From NCBI RefSeq assembly GCF_000787395.1, contig NZ_JRAA01000001.1, positions 682,001 to 746,000 of the forward strand: 64,000 bases of DNA, in the 5' to 3' direction. A program made the translations under genes and the position numbers. Under the pieces are notes generated by a model. The model was not told the DNA's origin. It did not search any database and saw only the letters and a list, made by a program, of their open reading frames with translations. This document shows positions 10,420 through 19,413 of this stretch, piece after piece. Source of the stretch: Solemya velum gill symbiont. GTDB lineage: Bacteria > Pseudomonadota > Gammaproteobacteria > Chromatiales > Chromatiaceae. Numbering within the stretch: the first letter of the stretch is position 1; each line of letters opens with the position of its first letter.

Positions 10420-10683
10420 ATGAAAAAACTGTTACTTGCAGGCATGGCGCTACTGACAGCAACTGCTGCACAAGCCCAGGATGCCGAACAGTTGTTACAA
10501 CGTGATTGCTCCAGGTGCCATGGGACAGAAATCTATACACGCACCGACCGCAGAGTTGGAAACATCAATGCACTTGAGGCGCAAGTCAGGCGTTGTGATG
10601 CCAATCTTGGAACACGCTGGTTCGACGAGGATATTCATGCTGTTGTCAAACATCTCAACAACAACCACTACAAATTCAAGTAA
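10420..10683 (+). CDS. Small periplasmic cytochrome c
   Basis: 87 residues: a signal peptide (KKLLLAGMALLTATAAQAQ), then a single haem c site CSRCH near residue 31, and no other recognised domain. It looks like a minimal class I cytochrome c, perhaps an electron carrier; the partner is unknown. A downstream Met that could serve as the axial ligand is not evident after the signal peptide. The start is the ATG at 10420; the upstream GTG at 10390 would spoil the signal peptide. rsgA follows 6 bases downstream, which suggests co-transcription without implying shared function. Confidence 0.8.
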   Translation: MKKLLLAGMALLTATAAQAQDAEQLLQRDCSRCHGTEIYTRTDRRVGNINALEAQVRRCDANLGTRWFDEDIHAVVKHLNNNHYKFK

Positions 10684-10689
10684 GCACGC

Positions 10690-11697
10690 ATGGCCCGGCG
10701 TCTGAGCAAGCAACAGGCTGCACGCATTGCAAAACGCCAGCAACAACAGAGAGACTCTGCCGGCAGCGAATCAACCACTGACAGTGATGAAACGCTTGGT
10801 GAGGCACAGCAAGGAACCGTTATCATTCGCCATGGCAAGCAGGTGGTCGTAGCAGATAACGAGCAACAGATGACACCCTGCCAGATTCGGCAGAATATAG
10901 GCCAGATCGTGTGTGGCGACCATGTTGTCTGGCATCGTATTGACGAACATCACGGTATTGTCTCGGCACTCGAGGAGCGTCATTCAGCACTGGTTCGCCC
11001 CGACTACAGCGGTCGCGACAAGCCGATTGCCGCCAACATCACCCAGCTAGTCGTCGTCATTGCACCACAGCCCGAACCAACCGGTTACCTGATTGACCAG
11101 TACCTGGTGACAGCCGAGTTAATCGGCGTTAAGGCAGTGATCCTGCTCAACAAGTGTGATTTACTCGACGACAGTGATACATCCCGCAAGTTGGAACAGC
11201 GTCTCGATGACTACCGGGAAATCGGTTATGAGACGATCGCAATCAGTGCCAAGCAGAAGATTGGGCTCGAACAGCTGGACCAGCTATTCGCCGGCGAGAC
11301 CAGCATCCTTGTGGGGCAATCAGGCGTAGGCAAATCATCCCTGATCAACCGCCTGATCCCGGACCAGGAGATTCAGACCGGCGCAATCTCTGAGGCCACC
11401 GGGCTGGGACGCCATACCACCTCAACAACCACTCTCTACAGGTTGCCAACGGGCGGACGCATCATCGACTCGCCCGGCGTGCGCAGTTTTCGCCTCACTA
11501 TCAATAGTCGTGAGCAACTGGAATCGGGGTTCAGGGAGTTTGCTTCCCAGCTGGGGCATTGCCGCTTCTCCAACTGCAGTCACTCACACGAACCCGACTG
11601 CGCACTGATTGAAGCACGCGATGCCGGCAAGATACCGGCTTGGCGCCTGGAGCATTTTCAACAGCTGGCGGATACCCTTAAAAATGGGCGATCTTAG
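10690..11697 (+). CDS. rsgA: RsgA, ribosome small-subunit GTPase
   Basis: 335 residues with circularly permuted GTPase motifs: G4 NKCDLL comes before G1 GQSGVGKSSLIN, followed by G3 DSPGV. An OB-fold lies at the N-terminus and a zinc knuckle (CRFSNCSHSHEPDC) at the C-terminus. It assists late maturation of the 30S subunit. The N-terminus begins MARRLSKQQAARIAKRQQQQ, a basic stretch common in the family. Confidence 0.96.
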   Translation: MARRLSKQQAARIAKRQQQQRDSAGSESTTDSDETLGEAQQGTVIIRHGKQVVVADNEQQMTPCQIRQNIGQIVCGDHVVWHRIDEHHGIVSALEERHSALVRPDYSGRDKPIAANITQLVVVIAPQPEPTGYLIDQYLVTAELIGVKAVILLNKCDLLDDSDTSRKLEQRLDDYREIGYETIAISAKQKIGLEQLDQLFAGETSILVGQSGVGKSSLINRLIPDQEIQTGAISEATGLGRHTTSTTTLYRLPTGGRIIDSPGVRSFRLTINSREQLESGFREFASQLGHCRFSNCSHSHEPDCALIEARDAGKIPAWRLEHFQQLADTLKNGRS

Positions 11698-11715
11698 GCA
11701 GCACCTGACAGAATT

Positions 11716-11928
11716 CTAATTATTATCAGATTCTGAAATCTCTTCTGCCTTGCCCAACTTGATTGCGTTCTGAAGAACTGACTTATTGAAAAACACGGTT
11801 TCACTGGTGGTGATGTTGCGAGTTTCCCAGAGATCACCTGCATCAGAAATCACTTCAATTGCCATACCTGAAATCATCAACTTCTTACCAATCATTTCGT
11901 CCACAATTGATCTTTCCAGGTCATTCAA
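11716..11928 (-). CDS. Small hypothetical protein
   Basis: 70 residues (MNDLERSIVDEMIGKKLMIS...), acidic at the C-terminus, with no signal peptide, membrane segment or known motif. It lies 44 bases downstream of the TPR-sulfotransferase gene on the same strand and ends 18 bases from the convergent rsgA. It may be co-transcribed with the sulfotransferase gene. Not recognised. Confidence 0.5.
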   Translation of the reverse strand: MNDLERSIVDEMIGKKLMISGMAIEVISDAGDLWETRNITTSETVFFNKSVLQNAIKLGKAEEISESDNN

Positions 11929-11972
11929 ACAGAGCTGAGTCCATGGGATGTTTCAGCCCTGGAAACCAAAAC

Positions 11973-13901
11973 TCACGCCCCGCCCTTGTAACCAAACTTT
12001 TCAGCCCATGGCTCAAGGGTTGGGATAATCTGTTCAATCCTGTCCTTGTAATTTACCCATCGACCACTGGCTTGCGTATACAGGCCCTGGGTTACCTGGT
12101 TATAGCTTGGCGTATTAATTCGCCCTCTCGACATAGCTGTTTTCTGATAATCAAACAGATTGTCATCCCACTCCAGATCGAGAAAATTCAGGATCGGCTC
12201 CACCGTACCCTGTAAATCCTGCACTAAGTCTTCGTATTTCAAGGACTCAACCTCAAGATCAAGTGCATTGTTGTAATGCTCCCAAAGCTTCATGACCGCA
12301 TCATACAACTTGGCCGACTGCTGTAAATCCAGAAAATTAGCCATCGCCTCGTTCACTTTAAAGTACTGCATGAAACAGCTCAGAACACAGTCACATGGAT
12401 GCCGTAATGCCAGGATGAATTTGGCATCCGGAAAGACCCGGTGGATTAAACCGACATTCATCAGGTTGAGGGGGAACTTGTCAATAATGAGCTTGTTCGC
12501 ACTATCGACCTCAGCACTTGAATGCAACTCATCAAAATAAATCTTTCTCAGTTCACCAACTTGCTCATCACTCAATTCTGTCAACAACTCAGGTGATGCT
12601 GTATCGGCCAGGTGATCCTTCATGGCTTTCACCATGGGCATTTCCTCAACAACAGAGACGTCCGGGTGCGAGCGAAGAATTGTGTCGAGAAGGGTAGTCC
12701 CGGAGCGTGGAAACCCGACAAGAAATGCAAGAGAAGGCTGGTTTTCCGAATTCGGAATTGAAGGCCAGTTGACTTTTCCAGCGCTCGACCATGCGTCAGA
12801 AAGTCGCACAACCGTATCCATGTAGTTCTGAGCACTGGCTTGAGGATTATTGAAAAACTCCGTGGTCAGCTGATTGCTGAGTTCAAATTGGTCGAAAGCC
12901 AGTGAAAACTGGCCAAGTTTGTCATATGTCTTTGCAAGAAGTTCTGCGCAGCTTATTTTCAATCTTGGTTGAGCAGACTCAAGATTGATACTTTCCAGAA
13001 TATCCCGGGTATCTTCCAGACGCTTTTCCCGACTGGCGAGTTGGGCTGTTCGGTACAGCAGCCATGGCTCATCGCTAGGAAGCACTCCGCGCGCCTGCTC
13101 AATGGCACTTTCCAACTCGGCAAGCATGTGTTGTTTTTCGTATATCTCACAAAGATTACTGAAAGCCTCAGCATAATCAGGCTTGAGCTGGATTGCTTTA
13201 TTGTAATTTTTTATAGCCTCGTTATGCTGCCCGTTATTCGATAACGCGTTACCGAGATTATAATAAGCTTCAACATATTCAGGCTTGATACTGATCGTCG
13301 CATTAAAACTATCGATCGCCTCTTCAAACTGGCCACTGGCAGCATACGCATTGGCAAGATTAAAATGAGCCTCTGAATAACGCGGATCAATATCAATCGC
13401 TTTCAGGTATGCCTCTTTCGCCTCGTTAAATTTTTCCGTTTGAAAGAGATCGTTGCCCAGATTATTTAACGCCAACGGATTGCCCGGATTGACTTTCAAG
13501 GAGTCCTTGTACGCCTCGATTGCCTCAGGAATCCTTCCAACACTGCTGAGAGCAGTACCCAAATCATTATAGACATCAGCATCCTTGCCATCGATGCTGA
13601 TTGCCTTCTTGAAATGCGTTATTGCATCCTTTGCTTTTCCAAGATCCATTAGTATCAAACCAAGGTTGCGATAATACATCGCTATTTTTGGAGCAAATTT
13701 AATCGCCTTCTTTATCAGTCTAACTGACTCTTTCTTGTCCCCTTTTTGACTGGCAACAATACCGAGAAGGTGCAGGGCGTCCGGATGCCGGGGGTTAATC
13801 TGCAGGATTTTCTTGAAATTATCCTCCGCAACAGCCAGGTTGCCACGCTCAAAGTTATTGATGCCGGTTCTGAGAAACGAAATAATATTGCTCTGTGTCA
13901 T
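11973..13901 (-). CDS. TPR repeat protein fused to a sulfotransferase domain
   Basis: 642 residues. About residues 5-300 are a run of TPR repeats (for example GNPLALNNLGNDLFQTEKFNEAKEAYLKAIDIDP). From about residue 390 there is a PAPS-dependent sulfotransferase domain: the 5'-phosphosulfate loop FLVGFPRSGTTLLDTIL and the 3'-phosphate motif FILALRHPCDCVLS. No signal peptide or membrane segment is seen. Such fusions are common in marine and sulfur bacteria; the substrate is unknown. PAPS could come from APS through CysC at 26303-26899. Confidence 0.85.
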   Translation of the reverse strand: MTQSNIISFLRTGINNFERGNLAVAEDNFKKILQINPRHPDALHLLGIVASQKGDKKESVRLIKKAIKFAPKIAMYYRNLGLILMDLGKAKDAITHFKKAISIDGKDADVYNDLGTALSSVGRIPEAIEAYKDSLKVNPGNPLALNNLGNDLFQTEKFNEAKEAYLKAIDIDPRYSEAHFNLANAYAASGQFEEAIDSFNATISIKPEYVEAYYNLGNALSNNGQHNEAIKNYNKAIQLKPDYAEAFSNLCEIYEKQHMLAELESAIEQARGVLPSDEPWLLYRTAQLASREKRLEDTRDILESINLESAQPRLKISCAELLAKTYDKLGQFSLAFDQFELSNQLTTEFFNNPQASAQNYMDTVVRLSDAWSSAGKVNWPSIPNSENQPSLAFLVGFPRSGTTLLDTILRSHPDVSVVEEMPMVKAMKDHLADTASPELLTELSDEQVGELRKIYFDELHSSAEVDSANKLIIDKFPLNLMNVGLIHRVFPDAKFILALRHPCDCVLSCFMQYFKVNEAMANFLDLQQSAKLYDAVMKLWEHYNNALDLEVESLKYEDLVQDLQGTVEPILNFLDLEWDDNLFDYQKTAMSRGRINTPSYNQVTQGLYTQASGRWVNYKDRIEQIIPTLEPWAEKFGYKGGA

Positions 13902-14086
13902 ATCTTTTGGAAAAGGTCGTTATTGGGACTGGATGAGAAAAGCCTTGAAAGCGCCAGAAATAAACCTGCCACGCCATCAAATGAAGAAACAACAGGATGA
14001 ACTTTATTGTGCAATAGCGCACAATTGAATGCAATCAACTGAAATTTATAAATGCCCTGATACAACGCATTGACGGACTTATTGAA

Positions 14087-14569
14087 ATGAAGAAAAAAGA
14101 GAAGCCAAACTACTGGCTGATGAAATCAGAACCTGATGTCTTCGGCATTGATCACCTCATCGCCATGCCGAAGAAGACCGAACACTGGGACGGCGTGAGA
14201 AACTACCAGGCACGCAATATGATGCGTGATGAGATGAAAAAGGGCGATCTCGTCTTCTTTTACCACTCCAACTGTAAGCAGCCGGGTATTGTCGGCATCA
14301 TGACGGTTGTTAAAGAGGGCTATCCCGACCACACTGCGTTCGACTCGAATGAGAAATATTACGACCCCAAGAGCGACCCGGACAATCCACGCTGGTACAT
14401 GGTGGATATCAGGCACAAACGCAGACTCAAGCGCAACATTACGCTTGAGGAGCTGAAAGAGTTTGCTGACACGGAACTCAAGGACTGTCCACTGGTTCGC
14501 CGTGGCAACCGCTTGTCGATCATGCCCCTGAGTGAAGCACAGTGGGATTTTATTCTGTCACTCGAATGA
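14087..14569 (+). CDS. EVE domain protein
   Basis: 160 residues covering one EVE (PUA-like) domain: NYWLMKSEPDVFGIDHL, HWDGVRNYQARNMMRDEMKKGD, FYHSNCKQPGIVG and VRRGNRLSIMPLSEAQWDFIL. EVE domains bind modified bases in DNA or RNA; stand-alone bacterial copies are widespread and their cellular target is not settled. Length is normal. It is convergent with the small gene at 14593-14874. Confidence 0.88.
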   Translation: MKKKEKPNYWLMKSEPDVFGIDHLIAMPKKTEHWDGVRNYQARNMMRDEMKKGDLVFFYHSNCKQPGIVGIMTVVKEGYPDHTAFDSNEKYYDPKSDPDNPRWYMVDIRHKRRLKRNITLEELKEFADTELKDCPLVRRGNRLSIMPLSEAQWDFILSLE

Positions 14570-14592
14570 CGGAGATATAACCTGGGTTAACT

Positions 14593-14874
14593 CTACTTTT
14601 TCGTACCCGGCTTGATCGAGTCGATTGAAACCACATCGGCAGTGCGCTTCTCATCGGTAAAATAGGGTTTTTCGACGGCTGCACCTGCCTTGTCGGCAAG
14701 CTCACGTTCGCGCGCCGAAATCATCCCCAGGCAGTTGCGTACCTGGTCAATTGTCACATCTGACAGAGGATGCTTCATATCCTTATGTTCAGGCGTGGTG
14801 TCCTTGATAATATTTGCCAGCACCTTGCGCATGGTCATGAGGATTTGACGCTCTTTACTCGAAATGTCGTTCAT
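14593..14874 (-). CDS. Small conserved-looking protein of unknown function
   Basis: 93 residues, mostly helical by composition (ERQILMTMRKVLANIIKDTTP), with a central CLGMISARERELADK segment and a polar C-terminus. No membrane segment or catalytic motif is seen. I have seen similar short proteins in gammaproteobacteria but cannot assign a function. A perfect 10-bp inverted repeat lies 17-38 bases upstream of its ATG. Confidence 0.6.
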   Translation of the reverse strand: MNDISSKERQILMTMRKVLANIIKDTTPEHKDMKHPLSDVTIDQVRNCLGMISARERELADKAGAAVEKPYFTDEKRTADVVSIDSIKPGTKK

Positions 14875-14890
14875 TTTTCAGTTGAAACCC

Positions 14891-14912
14891 GTTCATATTC
14901 TTGAATATGAAC
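14891..14912. promoter_or_regulatory. Perfect inverted repeat, candidate operator or leader hairpin
   Basis: GTTCATATTC-TT-GAATATGAAC, two perfect 10-base arms around 2 bases. It lies just upstream of the small gene ending at 14593 and about 150 bases before lemA. AT-rich symmetry with a 2-base spacer is more like a dimeric repressor site than a terminator, and no T-run follows. Confidence 0.45.
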
Positions 14913-15059
14913 AGAATACCCCTGTAGAGGAGTGAAAAAAAGCCTGGTCGCCTGCGGTTTTCTTCACATGCGGCAGTTCACGGCTGCAGACTATACCCGT
15001 ACTCAGCAATATCCTGCATAATCAGCAAAAGACAATCAATCGAAACGGAGAGCTTGCGC

Positions 15060-15638
15060 ATGGATCCATCACTCATTATCACGGCGGCTATCATACTTAT
15101 CCCTTTAATCGTGGGATACACAATTTACGCCAGCCTGATTCGTAAAAAGAACATGGTTCTCGAGGCACTCTCGGGAATCGATGTGCAGTTTCAAAAACGT
15201 ACTGACCTGGTCCCCAACATGCTCAAGGCTGCAAAGAAATACATGGAGCATGAGAAAGAGTTGTTAAGCGAGATTGTTGAACTGAGAAGTTCAGCCAACG
15301 TCAGCTATGACAAGTCTGATCCGCAACAGGTCGGTAAACATATTGATGCTGAAAATATGCTCAAGTCGAAGCTCGATGCGCTGAAAATCACGGTGGAGAA
15401 CTACCCTGATCTTAAATCGGATGCCACCATGCTTGATGCAATGGACTCCATGGAAAACGTCGAGAACAACCTCAGTGCAGCAAGGCGCTTCTACAACTCT
15501 GCTGTTGGCGATCTGAATAACGCGGTCGAAATCTTTCCCAGTAGTTTCTTTGCCAACTGGTTAAACATTCGCCAGATGCCCTTCTTCGAGGCAGAGGAGT
15601 CCGCCCGCAAGTCTGTCGATGCATCCGACTACCTCTGA
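15060..15638 (+). CDS. LemA family protein
   Basis: 192 residues from the ATG at 15060, with a GGAGAG site 7 bases upstream. An N-terminal membrane segment (LIITAAIILIPLIVGYTIYASLI) is followed by the LemA core (QKRTDLVPNMLKAAKKYMEHEKELL; then ARRFYNSAVGDLNNAVEIFPSSFFANW). LemA proteins have their helical bundle on the far side of one anchor; the role is unknown. The DUF3137 gene follows 15 bases downstream, a common pairing. Confidence 0.9.
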   Translation: MDPSLIITAAIILIPLIVGYTIYASLIRKKNMVLEALSGIDVQFQKRTDLVPNMLKAAKKYMEHEKELLSEIVELRSSANVSYDKSDPQQVGKHIDAENMLKSKLDALKITVENYPDLKSDATMLDAMDSMENVENNLSAARRFYNSAVGDLNNAVEIFPSSFFANWLNIRQMPFFEAEESARKSVDASDYL

Positions 15639-15653
15639 GTGTGACTGATTGCC

Positions 15654-16652
15654 GTGGCTGATGAACACGTAGAATCAAATCGCATCCAACTCGACCCGGA
15701 AATTTTCAAAGACGCGAGCGTATTTGAATCAGAATCGATCGAGCTACTGGCTAACTACAGAAAGAAAAGCATTGCCATTCGCACCACTGGCATTTTGATG
15801 ATTGTCATCATTGCCGTACTGGCATTGCGGGGAAAAGGATTCCCCATGGCTGATCCCGGTGATCATTCGTTACCCTTCTTCCTGGGGGCGGGCATTATTG
15901 CCCTAATGGGAATCCTCAGTAAACACGCCTACAGACCGGTCCGCAGATTCAAGCAGAAAATAAAATTCGATTTCGGCAATCGTGTCCTCTGGCACTACGG
16001 TGATGGCATCGAACTCCGCAGAGAAGGCGCTAGTGAGAGCGAGTTCAGATACGCATTGAAAGATATTGCACCCCAATACGACAGATACAGTTCAGAGGAT
16101 CTGGTTAAGGGGGAGATAAAGGGAACCGACTTTCAGTTCTACGAGGTCGAGCTTCAAAAGAAGCAGGAGACAGATACAAAGGGTCATCGAAGAACTTCTT
16201 ATAAGACCGTATTCAGGGGGCATGTTCTATCGATACATCTTAACAGGCAGTACCAGGGCTATATACGCATCAAGGCAGACTCGCTTGGCAACAGGCTGTT
16301 TCCCGACAAAGACCTTATCCGACTTGAAAGCCCGGAATTTGAAAAACTCTTTGACGTTTATGCCGATGATCAGATCAGTTCGCGCACCATACTCACTCCA
16401 TCATTTATGGAACGACTGACCGAACTGGCACAAAGCCCGACGCTAACTTCGGGCAGAAAATTAAATCGCCCGGCGTTCAGAGCAACCATCAAGAACGATT
16501 ACATTAATCTGATGATAAAGACCAGGGGTAACAGGTTCGATATCAAAGATGATGGAAAGCAGGTTCATCTGAAAACTTATGCCATGGCCATCCAGGAGGA
16601 GATGAAAGCGATCATCCACTGCATTGAAGGCCTCAAGTTGGAGCAGACCTGA
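15654..16652 (+). CDS. DUF3137 membrane protein
   Basis: 332 residues, GTG start, no clear ribosome site. Two hydrophobic segments (about 46-62 and 75-90: TGILMIVIIAVLAL, FFLGAGIIALMGIL) are followed by a soluble domain containing VFRGHVLSIHLNRQYQGYIRI and SPEFEKLFDVYADDQISSRTILTPSFMERL. This is the DUF3137 pattern (YADD...LTPSFMERL). The function is unknown; its neighbour is usually LemA, as here. Confidence 0.85.
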   Translation: MADEHVESNRIQLDPEIFKDASVFESESIELLANYRKKSIAIRTTGILMIVIIAVLALRGKGFPMADPGDHSLPFFLGAGIIALMGILSKHAYRPVRRFKQKIKFDFGNRVLWHYGDGIELRREGASESEFRYALKDIAPQYDRYSSEDLVKGEIKGTDFQFYEVELQKKQETDTKGHRRTSYKTVFRGHVLSIHLNRQYQGYIRIKADSLGNRLFPDKDLIRLESPEFEKLFDVYADDQISSRTILTPSFMERLTELAQSPTLTSGRKLNRPAFRATIKNDYINLMIKTRGNRFDIKDDGKQVHLKTYAMAIQEEMKAIIHCIEGLKLEQT

Positions 16653-16710
16653 TCACACTGTCACGCTACGACTGATCTCAATAAGAGAGTCCTGCCCAGT
16701 CAGTAGCAGC

Positions 16711-17412
16711 CTATTGACTCTCTGCAATTGCGAACTCAACAGCTTTTGCTGCATGTATAGCAGTTGTATCCAGCAACCTGACTTCCGTATCAGCCTGGTT
16801 GACCAGCATTCAGATTTCAGTGCACCCGAGAATAACCGCCTCTGCCCCCTGATCTGACAAGGCATTGATGATACGCAGATACGCAGCCCTGGAGCCGGAC
16901 TCGATCTTCCCCAGGCAAAGCTCCTGGTAAATGACTCTATGGATGATTTCCCTGTCGGTTTTATTTGGCACCAAAACCTCAAGACCGTAGTTCTTCTTAA
17001 GCCTTTCTTTATAGAATCCCTGTTCCATTGTGAAGGCTGTACCCAGCAGACCAACTGTTTTTACGCCTTCGTCAATCAGCACTTCTGCAGTTGCATCAGC
17101 AATGTGAAGTATCGGAATCTGAACCGCAGCCGCAATCTCCGGGGCAATCTTGTGCATGGTGTTTGTGCAAATAAGCAGGCAGTCGGCTCCTGCTGACTGC
17201 ACATTTTTAGCCGCCTCAATCAGGGTATCTGCTGTTCCCTCCCAGTCTCCTGCCGCCTGCAGTGTCGCAATCTGTTCGAAATCGACGCTATACATAGCAA
17301 TCCTTGCTGAATGCAAGCCACCGAGCGCATGACTGACACCCTCGTTAATTTCCCTGTAATAGCCGAGTGTACTTTCCCAGCTCATACCGCCAAGTAAACC
17401 GATTGTTTTCAT
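16711..17412 (-). pseudogene. Aspartate/glutamate racemase family gene with an in-frame TGA
   Basis: The reading frame from 17412 encodes KTIGLLGGMSWESTLGYY, the first catalytic Cys in ICTNTMHK and the second in GCTEI, then hits TGA at 16810-16812. The same frame then continues with typical family C-terminus (MLVNQADTEVRLLDTTAIHAA, ending EFAIAES) to TAG at 16711. Without the TGA it would be a normal protein of about 233 residues. The stop removes the last 32 residues, immediately after the second catalytic motif. A nonsense mutation (for example GGA to TGA) or a base error is most likely; partial function cannot be excluded. Confidence 0.8.
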
Positions 17413-17417
17413 AGTTA

Positions 17418-17762
17418 TTACTCTGACCCCAAACTATTATCATCACCTCCAAACCAACGCTTGAGTGTTTCCCTGGCCTTCGCTGCATGCTCTTCTTTGA
17501 TATGCGCAGAGACTGTAGCTGCCGCTGCAGCTAATGCGCCAAGGTCATCAACATATCCGCCAGGCAAAAGATCTGGAACTGCATCAACAGGAAGGATGAA
17601 ATAGGCAAGAGCACCCGTGATCACTGTCTTCGCCCAGGCCGGAGTATCGGAATCCAGCGTTGCGTAATAAAGCTTTAAAGCCAACTCAATCACTTCACGA
17701 CCAGCCATGATCGCGTATTTCTTGATCTTTGACCAAAACGACTCTTCGGTGAATCCTTCCAT
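17418..17762 (-). CDS. YkvA-like DUF1232 membrane protein
   Basis: 114 residues from the ATG at 17762 (MEGFTEESFW). The DUF1232 core is clear: AWAKTVITGALAYFILPVDAVPDLLPGGYVDDLGALAAA, with one or two hydrophobic stretches. Members are small inner-membrane proteins of unknown role. Upstream in-frame ATGs at 17813 and 17807 would add residues unlike the family. It lies 5 bases upstream of the broken racemase gene. Confidence 0.83.
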   Translation of the reverse strand: MEGFTEESFWSKIKKYAIMAGREVIELALKLYYATLDSDTPAWAKTVITGALAYFILPVDAVPDLLPGGYVDDLGALAAAAATVSAHIKEEHAAKARETLKRWFGGDDNSLGSE

Positions 17763-17858
17763 GCACGCTGCTCGGTAATTTATTCTCTGACTATAAATAT
17801 ACCCCATATGCACTCATAAATAATGAACAACCAGTATCCTGCATCATCGGCAAAGCCA

Positions 17859-17888
17859 CAAAAAAGCCCGGTATGTAACCGGGCTTTC
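17859..17888 (-). terminator. Intrinsic terminator after sqr
   Basis: AAAGCCCGG at 17863-17871 pairs with CCGGGCTTT at 17879-17887 around a 7-base loop. Read leftward it ends in a T-run, and it lies 19 bases past the sqr stop. Confidence 0.85.
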
Positions 17889-17905
17889 TGTTCAGGTCAG
17901 CTGGA

Positions 17906-19201
<1,296 letters not shown>

Positions 19202-19413
19202 CTATTTTTATGGTTAGTGCCCGACTTATCTATATCAGACAAACTGAATATTATTCTGTACTAATTCCGCATTTTGGCAGCGGCCTTCTATTTCAACAGA
19301 AGCAACCGCATTGAGCAAGAGAATACTCCCATGCAGTCAATCAGTGTTTAAACGAGGCTTCCAGCCTTTTTGTGACCATCCTGATTCAGCTATCGGAATA
19401 GAGAGACAGGCTT

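Noticed and set aside
16795-16812. Selenocysteine at the racemase TGA
   Set aside because: The family does not use Sec there, the next hairpin is too short and too close to the TGA, and a single-base nonsense change explains it better.
19352-19374. Terminator AGGCT-TCC-AGCCTTTTT on the plus strand
   Set aside because: Only a 5-base stem and there is no rightward gene ending there.
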